Assembly (NCBI GenBank): GCA_033239525.1
Contig: BSYO01000026.1
Location: forward strand, 5,642,001-5,706,000
Reading direction: 5' to 3'
Length of the DNA stretch: 64,000 nt
DNA from: Nepenthes gracilis
Taxonomy: Eukaryota > Streptophyta > Magnoliopsida > Caryophyllales > Nepenthaceae
The notes beneath the pieces were generated by a model, which worked only from the letters and a program-made list of their open reading frames with translations, did no database searches and was not told the DNA's origin. Below are positions 50,289 to 61,800 of this stretch, one piece after another (within the stretch, counting starts at the first letter, position 1; each line of letters starts with the position of its first letter). The position numbers and the translations under genes are program-made.

Positions 50289-52221
50289 TTGGTTTTCATG
50301 GCGCCCGGAGTGAGAGATATTGCTTCCACGGTGACGCTTGACAAGCTCACGGAGATCCGAGCTCAGTATCAGATTCCTGAGTCTATGGCCATGATGATCC
50401 CGGAGCCGCACGATAGGGCGCTGTACCCTCCGGATGGTTTCATCACCGTTTATGAGGCCCACCTCAAAGGCGGGCTACGGTTTTCCATTTCGGTGGAGCT
50501 TTATGACGTTATGAGGGCGCTCGGCGTGCCTCTTGCCAGGCTTCAGCCGAATGCGATGAGGTATCTGGTGTCCTTGTGCATCTTCTTCCGGTGCCATGAG
50601 AAGCTCTTGAATGCTCTTACGGTCAAGGTGATGTTTCGTTTTACGCAGAATCTTGACTGGATTGTAATGACTCCTCGCCCGGAATTTTTTTCGCTATGTG
50701 GTGGCAACCCGGATTCCACGAGGCGGTGGAAGGACAAGTTCTTCTTTCTCGGTGTCTACGAGCACTGGGCCATCCCTACTACGTGGGGGAAGGTGGCAAG
50801 CCAGTACTGCTCTGACCCTTCAAGGGAGGATCAGAAGGAAGTGAAGGCGTACACAGACTTGGTGCTGGCCAATCTGTGGACCTTCCACTTGAACAAGTGC
50901 AACATCTGGCTGGCCGCTGACAAATTCAGGGAAGCCAAGTGGGAACCGCGGGATGAGGCTCCCGGCCCGGCTCCTCTCGTAACGGCCAAGGAGAGACCGA
51001 GGATTGGGGGACCCACTGCTGAGCGCCCCTCGAGTGATGATGAGGATTTTGATATTGAGGGCGTGAGTGATGATGACGATGTTCCTCTGATCAAGAGGGT
51101 GACGACTGAAGCCTCTCTTCCTGGGCCCTCGGGATCTGGCGGTCTCGCCTTCACTTCCACTGCTAATCTCCCTATTACACCCGTGGAGATTCTTGCTCAG
51201 AGTGCGCGATCCTCGGACGTCCAACCCCCCAGTGATGATTTTGTTCCCGGTGCTCCCATTTCTTTGCCTGGTGACGTCTCGAGCAGGATTGGTCACCCTC
51301 CCAAGGACATAGGAGGCGGGAGTGCCGTGAGAGATTCTGAGAGGGGAGTGTCGGCTGAAATGATCCGAGAGATGGTGGAGGTCGTGGATTTAAGTGTTGA
51401 CGAGTCCACGCCTTCTGATCCTTCTGAGCGCCCTGTTGTGGTTGAGGCTGAGCGGTTGCCCAAGCTTCTTAGGGGTGCTGATTTCGAGGTAGACTTTCCA
51501 GTGGCTTTTGTAGCTGACGAGTCTGTGTCGGAGGTGGCGCCTACAGGGCTTAGGAGCGAGCCGCAGGAGTCCGGATCCCACGTGAAGGGCGACATAGGGG
51601 GCGACCCTCTTGTTTCTAAGGTAGCCTGTCGCTTCCTTTCTTCTCTTGCTTTTCACCGTTCACGCTTTGACGAACTTTTCTGTTGCAGCTCCAAAACTTG
51701 ATAGCCGGCCTGAGCGGACTAGTGGGAGTGATCGCTTAGTCCCGTCTGGAAATGAGGTCCTCGAGGGCCGCTCGTGAAGCTGCACAACGAGCGAAAGCGG
51801 AGCTAGCTAGAGCAAATGAGAAGATTGCTTCTCTGGAGGCTACCGTCAAGGATCTACGGCTTAGGCAGAGCCTCCTTCAGGAACGGATCCTTCGCCAGGA
51901 GGAGAGGTTGAGGACGTCCGTGCAGATTGCTGAGATGGCTCCTGTGCTGGATGGCAAGTTCCAGATGGTGTTCGCATGTGTCGCCGAGTGGCGCGATTGA
52001 TCCGTCCGCGGTTCCCTGTAGCCGTCCTCGATCCCAGGAATGCTGGCGCCTTGAGCGCGGAAGACTTGTACGGCATCGATGGTAGGCCTTTCCCTGGCCT
52101 TCCTCAGGCAGGGCCTGATAGTGAACCTCTTACGCCTGAGGAGGCAGTTCCGGTGGAGCAGACGGGATCTTCGGGAGCCCATGGGGCTCGGAGAGGTGGA
52201 GACCAAGCGGCACTCCCTTGA
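50289..52221 (+). pseudogene. Antisense Transposase_28-like gene with 68-bp intron, nearly intact
   Basis: Exon 1 is 50289-51620 (444 codons). Residues about 55-160 hold the conserved core: VYEAHLKGGLRFS, LQPNAMRYLVSLCIFF, VMFRFTQNLDWIVMTP, then WKDKFFFLGVYEHWAIPTTW. Residues about 230-440 are acidic, Ser/Pro-rich and probably disordered (DDEDFDIEGVSDDDDVPLIK). A short intron 51621-51688 (GT...TTTTCTGTTGCAG) links in frame to exon 2, a coiled coil (51752-51990, RAKAELARANEKIASLEATV). Damage in exon 2: a TAG at 51737-51739 and a frameshift near 51976-52000, after which 52000-52221 continues with FPVAVLDPRNAGALSAEDLYG. GAATAAG at 52288 may end the transcript. The family is widespread in plant genomes; its role is unknown. 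It could also be read as a 470-residue protein if the intron is retained. Confidence 0.82.
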
Positions 52222-52533
52222 CATGCTGCCTCCTTTTTCTTCATTTTGTTTTTTGTTTTGTCATACTTTGTACAGAAAATCATTTTTGTGAATAAGACTT
52301 CGTCCTTTTCGCTTTAAAGCTTCGGACGTTTCTTTTGTGTCTTATTCGTACGTTCGTGTGTCTTTTCTTTTTTTTTTTTTTTGCGGCGCGTCATACGGCG
52401 CCTAACTTCCTTCAGGTGTTTCTCCCTTTGCCCTTTTTGGACTTGGGCTTGCAGCCCTTTCAAGGACTTCTAGCTCTTACCCTTTTCGGCTTTATTTTCG
52501 TCGTCCGGCCTCTGGAACCATTTGGTCACGGTT

Positions 52534-52700
52534 GAGTTTCTGAGTTTTGACCTCTGGGGTCCGACCGCTGGGGCCGCTCGGTCGCAGCCGAGTTTTTGTT
52601 ATGACCTCAAGGGCCCGGCCTCTGGGGCCGCTCGGTCGCAGCCGAGTTTTTGTTATGACCTCAAGGGCCCGGCCTCTGGGGCCGCTCGGCCCTTGATCGA
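52534..52700. repeat. 54-bp tandem repeats downstream of the antisense gene
   Basis: About three units; GCCGAGTTTTTG recurs at 52587 and 52641, exactly 54 bp apart, with CTCAAGGGCCCGGCCTCTGGGGCCGCTCGG between. A diverged unit precedes and a partial one follows. It lies between the end of the plus-strand gene and the end of the minus-strand gag, where the two transcripts would converge. Overlapping frames at 52492-52806 are products of the repeat. Confidence 0.9.
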
Positions 52701-52879
52701 GTTTTTGTTTGTTGAATCTTTGTGAGTTCTTTGCTTCCTCGCCGCTCCGGGCCGTGCCCGGGTCGTGGCAGAGAGCGGTCGAGGAGAGAGTACGAGAACA
52801 CTTCATAGTAAAGATAACGAATGCACGTTTTATTAATGTACATTATTCTTACACTGAGTGGTCCCCAGGGATTCTCTCT

Positions 52880-53740
52880 TTTTTTTTTAGTCCGCGTCCA
52901 CTATGGCTTACCCCTCGAGCGGCGTGACTAGCCGCTACAGGTACCCGTGGCCGCGCCCGGTCGTGGCGGTGAAGCGGTCGAGATATCCTTCGCTGCCGGC
53001 CCGCTCGATTTTGCCTGAAGCTTCTTGCACCCCTCGGTGTCGTGGCGCGGCCGCCATGGTAATGGCGGTATTTTTTATCGGGTCGCCTCCTCGGGTTCTC
53101 AACGCCCTGGGCCATCTTAGGAACTTCTCGTCCCTGATCTGCCTCAGGATGTTGGTGAGGGAGTCGGTGAAGGCCAATGGGTCTGAGTGTCCTTCTCCCC
53201 CAAGGACCATCCGCTCGGGCTTATCGTGCCCGGACGGTCGTTGGGTCTTCTGGTGGACGCTCGCCCTTCTCCTTCCTTCCCCTGTCCTCGGGGGCAAGGG
53301 GTCTTCTGGTTCTACCGGCTGAGTTGCTTCGCCGGTCTTGGGTCTAAAGACAGTCTTCCAGAGCTTCTTGAGCCCCCTCTTTGATGGGGCCGGACTCATG
53401 GACTTTTTTCTGTTGAGGTAATCCCTCAACTCGCCTGGAGCCCGTGCCGACTGCTGTCTCTAGAGTACCGTTCGGCGCGGGCTTTCGGAGCGTGGGCCCC
53501 TAGAGTGTTTGCCTGACTTCTGCTGGAGGTTGTGGACGGCTCTTGTGAGGCTGTCCACCTTCTGCGCCAGTTTGCGCACGCTAGTGCCGGGACCGCCGCT
53601 TAATCTGCCGCCTGACGGGAGACACCCGTCGTGGCGCTCTTCTCCTCAGGTGGACGTGCTGCCTTGTCTGCTGAAGATCCTTGGGGCGTTGCTTGTTGGA
53701 GAGTGGGAAGTCGTGAGTTTTTTGTTCTTCCTTCCCACAG
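52880..53740 (-). pseudogene. Gag remnant of the Tat-type element
   Basis: The minus-strand frame 52935-53429 contains SDPLAFTDSLTNILRQIRDE and then FLRWPRALRTRGGDPIKN. In Tat gags the segment DPFTPPIMETPLP..-like text before the zinc knuckle is followed by a C-x2-H-x4-H region. Here the knuckle segment is frame-damaged but its tail (ASGKIERAGSEGYLDRF, family LK-EIE-LI-EGYL-F) is clear. N-terminal pieces lie in other frames around 53440-53730. No pol follows. Confidence 0.7.
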
Positions 53741-53750
53741 ACGGCGCCAA
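53736..53750 (-). promoter_or_regulatory. Primer binding site of the Tat-type element
   Basis: Minus-strand TTGGCGCCGTCTGTG directly after the 5' LTR; TGGCGCC-type sites are usual in plant Tat elements. It matches the site at 5281-5295. Confidence 0.85.
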
Positions 53751-54736
53751 TGTTGCGTTTGGTTCTGCGGTTCTTTCTGGACCAGGCTCGTTGATCGGGG
53801 TGTTGGATCCTAGGGGTCCAATACGGCCGAGAGATGCAGAGGCGCGTCCAGTCCAATCCGTGGTTTTCAGGCAACACAAGTATTTGAAGTGTTGGACACG
53901 AGATGAAGATTGAGACCGGATATTTTACGTGGAAAACCTCCTCTTGAATGGGGAGGAAAAACCACGAGGCTCAGGGCCTGGAAAGAGGTTCACTATATGG
54001 GTTGGAGATTTTACAAAGTACAGTTGTGAGGGTTAATCCCTTCTCTGTCTCACGTTTTGTGTTTCTCTCCTACGGAAGCTATGCTCGCTGGGAGTCTTTT
54101 TACTCTTCTTTGAGGAGTTGAGTGTGGAGAGAGAGAGAGAGTCCGGCCGTAATCTGGGGCGGAGAGAATTGTAGAGTCAGGAATGCCTTCTCTTTTGAAT
54201 GGGGTCTTGCTGGGTATTTATAGTGGAAACCGAGCCGTTATGGAGTAGACACGTGGCGTCCATCCGGTGATTGAGGAGCTGGTCCACTGGCTTCCTTTAA
54301 TGCAGCTGACGTGTGGGGGGTAGCATGCGGACGGCGCCACTGTAGCATCTGAGTGTGTCAGGTGTACAGAATCTGGATATTAGCCTTGATTTGACTAGGC
54401 GTGTCCTGTTGAGATGGCGACTGGCAGTAGTTGCAGGCTTTCTTGGAAACCGGCGAAGTAGGCTAGCTGGCATTCCCGGTTATGAACGGGCGGTTCTCGT
54501 CTAGTTATGATTTTCCTCGTGGGTTGGTGGACTCGTGAGATGAAGCAGCTCTTGTGTAGCCTTCTGGGGAAAAGTCCGAGTGTTTCTCCCTGGTCGTTCA
54601 GGCAGTTGCGAAACTTCTTGGGCTCTCGGCCCTTGAGCTTTATACTTGGACCATCTGACCTCCTCCACTTGCGAAAGTGTCTCTAGGCCTCTCATTTGGG
54701 CTGTACTTTTATGAGCCTTCATACTGGGGCCCAACA
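53751..54736 (-). repeat. 5' LTR of the Tat-type element (986 bp)
   Basis: Plus strand starts TGTTGCGTTTGGTT and ends GGGGCCCAACA, then the target duplicate ATACT. The minus-strand TATA box lies near 54216-54225 (CTATAAATACCCAGC). Differences from 48907-49890 are mainly C/T and G/A changes plus one- or two-base indels. Confidence 0.94.
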
Positions 54737-54741
54737 ATACT

Positions 54742-55440
54742 AAATTAAGTAAAATAATAAAAATTAATCCATATAACTAATCCAACTTTACAAAGCATCA
54801 GGCTTTGTTGCAATTAGTCTTGTATATATGTATTACTATCAAGAGATCTCAGTACCCATATTTTTTCAATATCAAGAAAATATTCCTATATGCCATTATG
54901 TAGGTCAACACATTAAATCCAAATATTTTAAATATATATAAATTTTCTAAAAAATGTAAATTCATATTTTTATCAAGGACATATAATGGGCATATGTCAA
55001 AATTTTTAAAGTAATTTTCAATAATCTAAAGAAGTATTAAAATTAATTTTAATGAAATTAATTAAAACTCCTAAAATATATAAATAAATAGTTAGAATGA
55101 CCAATTTATATAGGAAAAACCCTGCTCCTTAGTGGATTATTTGTTCCTTTTTTGTTTCCCCTTGCAGGTTATCTAATAATGGAAGCCTAGAATCACCTTA
55201 TTCTGATGGGCATTTGTTTTACCAAGAGTCATTAGCTACTTTCCTGCTCTTGTTATGCATGTCACGCATAACGAGGAGTTCTCTCATGATTTAGAAATCA
55301 TAAAAATAAGTAATCGAAATGATCTCTTATATAATATACAGTAAAATCACATGCCATAGAGCCAAAGTGATCCTTCTTCCCCAAACCTGTGCATTGCCAA
55401 AAAGAGTCCTCCCAAAAAAAAAAAAAAAAAAGAAAAAAAA
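54742..55440. other. AT-rich spacer downstream of the GTE gene
   Basis: No gene recognised. A run of A with one G interruption lies at 55417-55440. Confidence 0.7.
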
Positions 55441-55871
55441 ACTAATTCAATTTCCATTCCACAGAGTCCTGAATTGTCTATAGAAAATCTGGAAATCTCG
55501 TAAAATTTGTATAATTCCAGCAACACAGCCTAGCTTCCTATATGCTACTCGTGCCTCATAGTTCTTATAACAAATATATCTTTTCTTCTCAAAATAGAAA
55601 GAAAAAAAGAGTGACTGAACTGAAGCAGCCAGTTTCATTCTTCCTCAAAAGCCAAGAAGTTCCAGCAGCGAGCCACCATGTATGGCTGGACAGCCAGAAT
55701 CTTCATGTATGACCAAAACTCAATACAAAACCCGGGATCGTTAGATCTTGCTTGAAGTGCGGCGACAGGGATTGGGGCAGAAGGTATCCGGGAGAGATAT
55801 CAGAAGCAGGCAAAGGGTGGTGTTGTGCCACAAAAGACTCAACAAATTCACACTAATTTGGAGGACACCCG
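55441..55871 (-). other. Probable 3' untranslated region of the GTE gene
   Basis: Sequence after the TGA at 55874-55872 on the minus strand is of mixed composition and not obviously transposon-derived. The true cleavage site is unknown; the limit at 55441 is the A/T run and is a guess. Confidence 0.4.
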
Positions 55872-58800
55872 TCAATCTATTTTGCCTTTATCATCTTTTA
55901 TCGGATTTGAAACACTTGGGGGCAGCCCAGCTTCATCTTCCTCCTCAAAATCAACTTTAATGTACAATCCTAGCTGCTCCAGGGGGTTAATGCTTCCCCG
56001 GAGTTTGAAAGTACTAATATGATCATTTTCACATTCACTTGCATTGTCCAGGAAGGTTGATAGATTGTCCACAGGTGCAGAGCTAAGCAACTTCAAGTCT
56101 TCCATAAGTCCACAATTTTCATTTACATCAACAGTTCTTTCCATCTGCAAGTTGCCAAACCAATAAACTTAGCATTCTGATTACCTAAAGGGGGGAGGGG
56201 GGAAGTGCAAGTCACGGTTTTGAATCGAAAAAACAAACACTTACAACATAAGATAAGATCATATATAATATATACAACAGGCACAGAAGTGATCTAACCC
56301 TTTTCTGGGCCTGCAATGGCAGTTTTAAGCCCCAGGCAGTCCTTTTTTACTACCACAAGAGACTTCGGTTTCAAGAGTATAATGTGGATGACTGAAATTA
56401 TAGGCGGAACATAAGGCAAATCCCAAGTAGGGATGGAGGCTGAGCATGGTCGAAGTTTTAATTGGAAAATACTTAGTAAAAAAACACGAAAATTCATCTA
56501 ATTTCACAAATTTGGAACAATATTAGTAAAAGGCAACGTAATATATATATATATATATATATATGTATAAATATATATATATTTCCATTGTAATATTTTT
56601 TTTTTTCCGTTGCGTTTTATACATATTGTTCCAAATTCGTTGAATTTGATAAAAGTAGGTCCAATTTAGACAAGAAAAAGTTGTAGACGGACCATATAGT
56701 AGTTGGATACGTGGCAAAACTCTAATATGGATTTCAAAAGTGTCCTCAGTTTCATTGTCCTCTCCCCCCCCCCAGAAAAAAAAAAACAAAGAAAAACTTT
56801 TAAAAAAAGACAAAAAATTATGACGGAAAACTACTTGATTGACAAGATTAATGGCTTATTTTCTCAATTCTAATTTTCCTAGTAAGAGTAAATTTCAATC
56901 GGACGTTAAACTTTGATTCAGGTTTAAGAGAAGTAGGACAAAATTAACAGTTAATTGATGTAAGTTGTGATGTAGGAAGCAGAGCTCCATGGAGGGGAGC
57001 TGTTGTGGTCCTCCCAAGAAGCTTCTATATCAACTCAACAGATAAGATAAGTCAAGAGGATTAATGAGGAAGATTACATAATTATTTAAATCACTTAATA
57101 CAACTTTTACGATTCATCCACCCAACTTCTAATCTTAATTGTTGGATAAATATAAAAAACCCATCATAGCACTCTCCATGGAGGACCTTCAGTTAAATAT
57201 GTCAGGCTTACCTCTTGCAGAGCTAAACGTGCAGCCTCCCTCTCCAATTCCCTCTTCCTTTTGGCTTCTGCAGCAGCCTCAGCTTCAGCCTTCTTTCGAA
57301 CCTTTTCTGCGGCCATGGCTTCAGCTTGTAGTCTAGCCTTTTCTGGTTATGAAGGAAAAGTTAGGGCTTGTTCACTTCCAGAAAACTAAGGCTATTTTTT
57401 TAATGTTCTTTCAGAAAATGTAACTTCAGGTGAGTAATAATTTACATAGACTCAACTCATTAATTTGACAAACTTAAATTAAAATCGAGACATAAATACT
57501 AGTTTACTATCCTGCGTCAGTAGTACAGTGTGCAATACATAGAACACTAACAGAGCAATTACAAATTGACTTCAAGAAATTAACTTGTTATAAATAAATA
57601 TGCTAAGTAATGTCTTGTCTTAAAATTTTCTCAACTAATGCATCCTCATAAAATAGTCTTAATTAAGTCGTGAAGCTTAAGATGACCTCAAACAAACTTC
57701 AACAAATAATTTCAAGTCAAACCTTAAATAAATTTGATTTATCAACTCTAGTCATATACCAAATGATTGGTGTTTTGTAACAACTAATTAACATTGACTA
57801 GCTAAAACGTACACATTCAATTAGAAAAAAAAAATGATAGCATTTTCTATGAAAAACGTGAAAATGACACACTGAAAAAGGACAAGAGAAATGAAAAATA
57901 GAAAACACAAAACAACTAAATGTTAGAGGACGTATCCTGAACTCAGATCGTGCAGGGAAAGAAGTAATTTCAAGGATGCAGAGGAAACAAACCTTCTCTT
58001 TGCTTCTGCTCAAGCTCTTCCCTCTCCAGGCGCAATTTCTCTGGATCCTGCTTTTCAACCTGAATGATCGAGTTATAGAATATCAAATATAGCAAGTTAA
58101 AAAAAAAAAAAAAAGGAGTACACTGGCAAAAAGGAGTAAAGTTATGGTCCTCTTAGCAGAAAGACTCTTAAATCCACCCAACGTTTAGGATTAAACATTT
58201 AATTAGATAAATTGAGAAGATTGTATCAAATAGTCATTTAATCACCACTATTTATTAACCCAACTTCTAATTCTGGCCATTAAATATGAATAGGAGCCTC
58301 CCAACTGGGAAGACAACAACAACTCTCAGCTAAAAGATTATTGCAGAACAAAATCATTACACCTTTTCAAGAGTCTTCTCTTGTGCTTTGAGAATAGTGT
58401 CAGCAAAACGGCTCCTTAATAAAGCTGCACGGTAAAGCTTCTCCGGGGAGATTTGCTTCTCAGATGGAGCACTCTCCTCTAAAATGTTATAGCTTTGAGT
58501 AAGACTGCTGCTGAAAAGGTAACAGCAGAGAAGTTCTCTTCATGACATTTTTTTCAATCTTACCCTCTCTATGACCATCCATATTTTGCTTAGCTTGTCT
58601 CAAGCAGTTAGATTCTGTACAACACAGCATACCTAGGCTTCAGAACATAGAGACTAGAATTCCTCAAGGAAAAACAGAAAAAAAGGGCATGGCAAAGTGC
58701 ACAAGGTTTCCACATCATGATGTCTTGGAACGTTCAAGTGCCACTAAAACCACCATTACATATGGCATCATGGAGGAAAATATTGGTAACGGTATCAGTG

Positions 58801-61800
58801 GTATTGAATGCAAAAAAAACTTTTGTGAATATTGGGAAATATTGAATGTATAACCTGATAGGGCAACATAATATGATTTCATTACGATATCGAAAAATAT
58901 CAATATGGTGGCCGGATATAGGTATTTCATCCATGAATGCCATTAAAGGGGAAACAAACACCATCACAGGTTCTCGTTGCTTGTATCTTTTGCTTACTTA
59001 ATTTTCATCTTTGTCAAGAACAGCATACATTAAGAGTTAAACACTGATGATGTTGACCAATGACGTACAAATTCTGGTTAAACACTATCACAAATTCCAT
59101 TAAACAAACACCATTTCAATTCTCCTTTCATAAATCAATTAACTAGCATCTCTTATTGAAGCTTTACACAATAGGGGATGAGAGAAGGGTTTTACACCAT
59201 GAAAGTAGTTGAAACCAGACACATGAAGCCATTAGTACAAAAGGAACGGATCCTTGATTACCAATGAACCACATAAAGAACAAAAATATATATAAAAAAA
59301 AGGCATTATTACTGAGCAGACGACTGAGAGTTAAATTACTCACCAATTCTTCCCACTCCTTGACCAGCAAGGTTAGTTGGATTTTGGTCCAAACTGACTT
59401 CAGCACAAATGGTCTCCTACCAACAGTTACAAGAAAATGAATCACAATAGCCTACTGCACGAAAAGTGTAGATGGGGATGAGAGATCAGGTCCACTTTAT
59501 TGGGACCAACATTAATCAAGATCATAAATAAAAATATCGGTATCGGACATGTCGGACAACACATATTAGTATTGACTATATTGGAAGAAACAATTCTGAA
59601 AATCGTAAGGTAACATGGTTATATCGATTGATATATTGAAATATTATTACGATATCGGGAAATATCAGCATCGTCAGTCCCATAGTGACATATATCAGCC
59701 GATATTATAAATATCAGTTAATATTTACATCAATGATCAGGATTCAATAAAAGAAAAGCACCTTGAAACTCTTCATCGGAGGCAAAGTTTTAACACCATC
59801 ACATTCACTACCAGAGAAACTGCCAGAATCTAAATCTGAATCTGAATCAAATAGGAAATGAACACCAAAGTTAATGAATTCTCCTTTTTTTAGTTGAATG
59901 CAAAAGTAAATGAACATAGCACGTACCAACTGATCTGGAAAAAATGAGAAAAAAACATTGAAATTAAATTGGCCAGCAGCCATCTAAACCACAAGTCAAT
60001 GCAGCAATCATGTCAACTATAAATTTATCTTGCCTCTACTGCCTTACAGAAATTAAAATCAACCCCTCAATGTTAAAAAGCACATCTTATCAGTTTGAAG
60101 CTTAGGCTATCATCAACTCAAATTTCTTGATATGTTTTTATCCCAAGAAAGGTAACACCAATAAATGGCGAAAATCTATTTTTTTATTTTTTTGCATGCT
60201 AACATATAAAGACTCACCAGCTTTGCACTTTTTTATGAATGTTCTTGGGATTTTGCAGGAGCAGGGGAGGTCCACAAACCATAAGCTCTAAATGACTAAG
60301 GAGAATCCCATGCTCACCAGAAGAAAAAAGCATTTTCCATCAAGAACACCAGCATGCAATGATAAATATCAGCCCACAAGCTTTTTTTTTTCTTTTATTT
60401 AACAGTCCTAATGATTTCACTCATGAGATGATGAGGAGCCACAATGCATACACAAATATTACTAATAGTTCCAGTATAGAAAAAGATAATGAAGGCTAAT
60501 AACTCAACTCACGAAAATAGAACTGATGGAGAATGAATATCATGGCATGAAGATCAAAGATGCTTTCTTTAATTTCTTGCAGATCATTTCATTACATTTT
60601 GGGATTATTTTGGCACTTTTGAAATTAATATATTATCTATGTTTTAAGTGTGAGATTTTAATCTTTAATTATTAAGGACAGTCGAGTATATTTGTTAGAT
60701 AACCATTAGTTTTGATATATTTATATTATTGAGTTATTCCTTCTCCTGATTCCTTCTACTGTGTTGATTTCTGGCAACAACTGAGACGGATGGCAACAGA
60801 GAGATGACCCAGCAAGGCTTGTTGGCAGAATCTGGCACACAAGGTCATTTGCTACCATGCTAAGGCTCAAACCCGAGTGACTCACTGAGGGTTTGGTTAG
60901 ATTGCAATGAACTAAAAGCTGCAAATAGGCTCATTGGTCAGCCTGGGGATTCCGAAAGGACAGGTTCATAATGTCGGGTGGTTTGAGAAGATCACCACCA
61001 GTTAGGACTGCTGAGTTTGGTTCTGCGGGTCAGTAAATGCAGGGTTGTGTGGTAATGTGTAATAACTGATAACTGACAGTGTTATTGATGATGAATGGCA
61101 GCTGATGGAAGTAGTTGAAAATTGCTTTGATAAGAGTTTGAAGTTCGATATTTCAATTCTGATGTCAAATTGGCAGACAGCTAGGGGAAAACATAAAGAG
61201 AGGAAATCAAGGAAAAAGGAGGAACAGCAGTGGAGAAGGGAGATTTTATTCTTGGTGAAATGGTTTACTTGAAATTCAACACCCTTTGTTTTATTCTTTT
61301 TTTTTTTTTTTTTCTATGGAACTAACTAGGATGAATGAATTTTCAGTCATAAAAAATTGGTGCATCTACATAAGCACTAGAACCAAAACTAAACTACAGG
61401 AAAGGAATTACAACATTCTAATCAAAAAGAAAACTTCACAAGCAAAACGTTAAAGCCCTCCATTCTCCTACCATCCTTTCCTTCCTCCTTTGCTCACCAT
61501 CTCCAAAACAAGCTCTAGGGTGGTTCTGTGAAATTTTATATGAAGGTAAAGGTTGTTCTGTGAAGATGGACCTATGAAATTCTCTAATTTTAAATAGTGA
61601 ACACAATCCGGAACCAAAACCAAGACTCTCTCCTTCCAAAAGCACCAGCAGAAGGCTTTACCATTTCAGTTTCCTAACTAACCAACGGTGACAAACTAGA
61701 TATGAATTTCATGACACATTTACACGTAAACAACAGTTCAAAGAAGATGCTTTCTCTCTTAGCACGCCAAAAGTTGAATTTCTAAGTGTTGTCCAAGTAA

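Larger units (their letters stand above)
48907..54736 (-). mobile_element. Non-autonomous Tat-type LTR element with antisense gene, 5830 bp
   Basis: Bounded by the perfect 5-bp duplicate ATACT at 48902-48906 and 54737-54741. LTRs 48907-49890 (984 bp) and 53751-54736 (986 bp) are near-identical with a scatter of transitions (a few percent). The primer site beside the right LTR and a G-run beside the left LTR put transcription on the minus strand. The minus strand carries only a gag remnant, with no protease, reverse transcriptase or integrase. In place of pol lies a plus-strand Transposase_28-like gene cassette. Extra genes in either orientation are known in plant Tat elements, mainly near the 3' LTR, which is where this one is. 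The element would need pol from a related copy. Confidence 0.93.

Noticed and set aside
50820..51656. Minus-strand frames opposite exon 1 of the antisense gene
   Set aside because: Shadows of a GC-rich coding sequence; they show no gag or pol similarity, whereas the plus frame has a conserved core.
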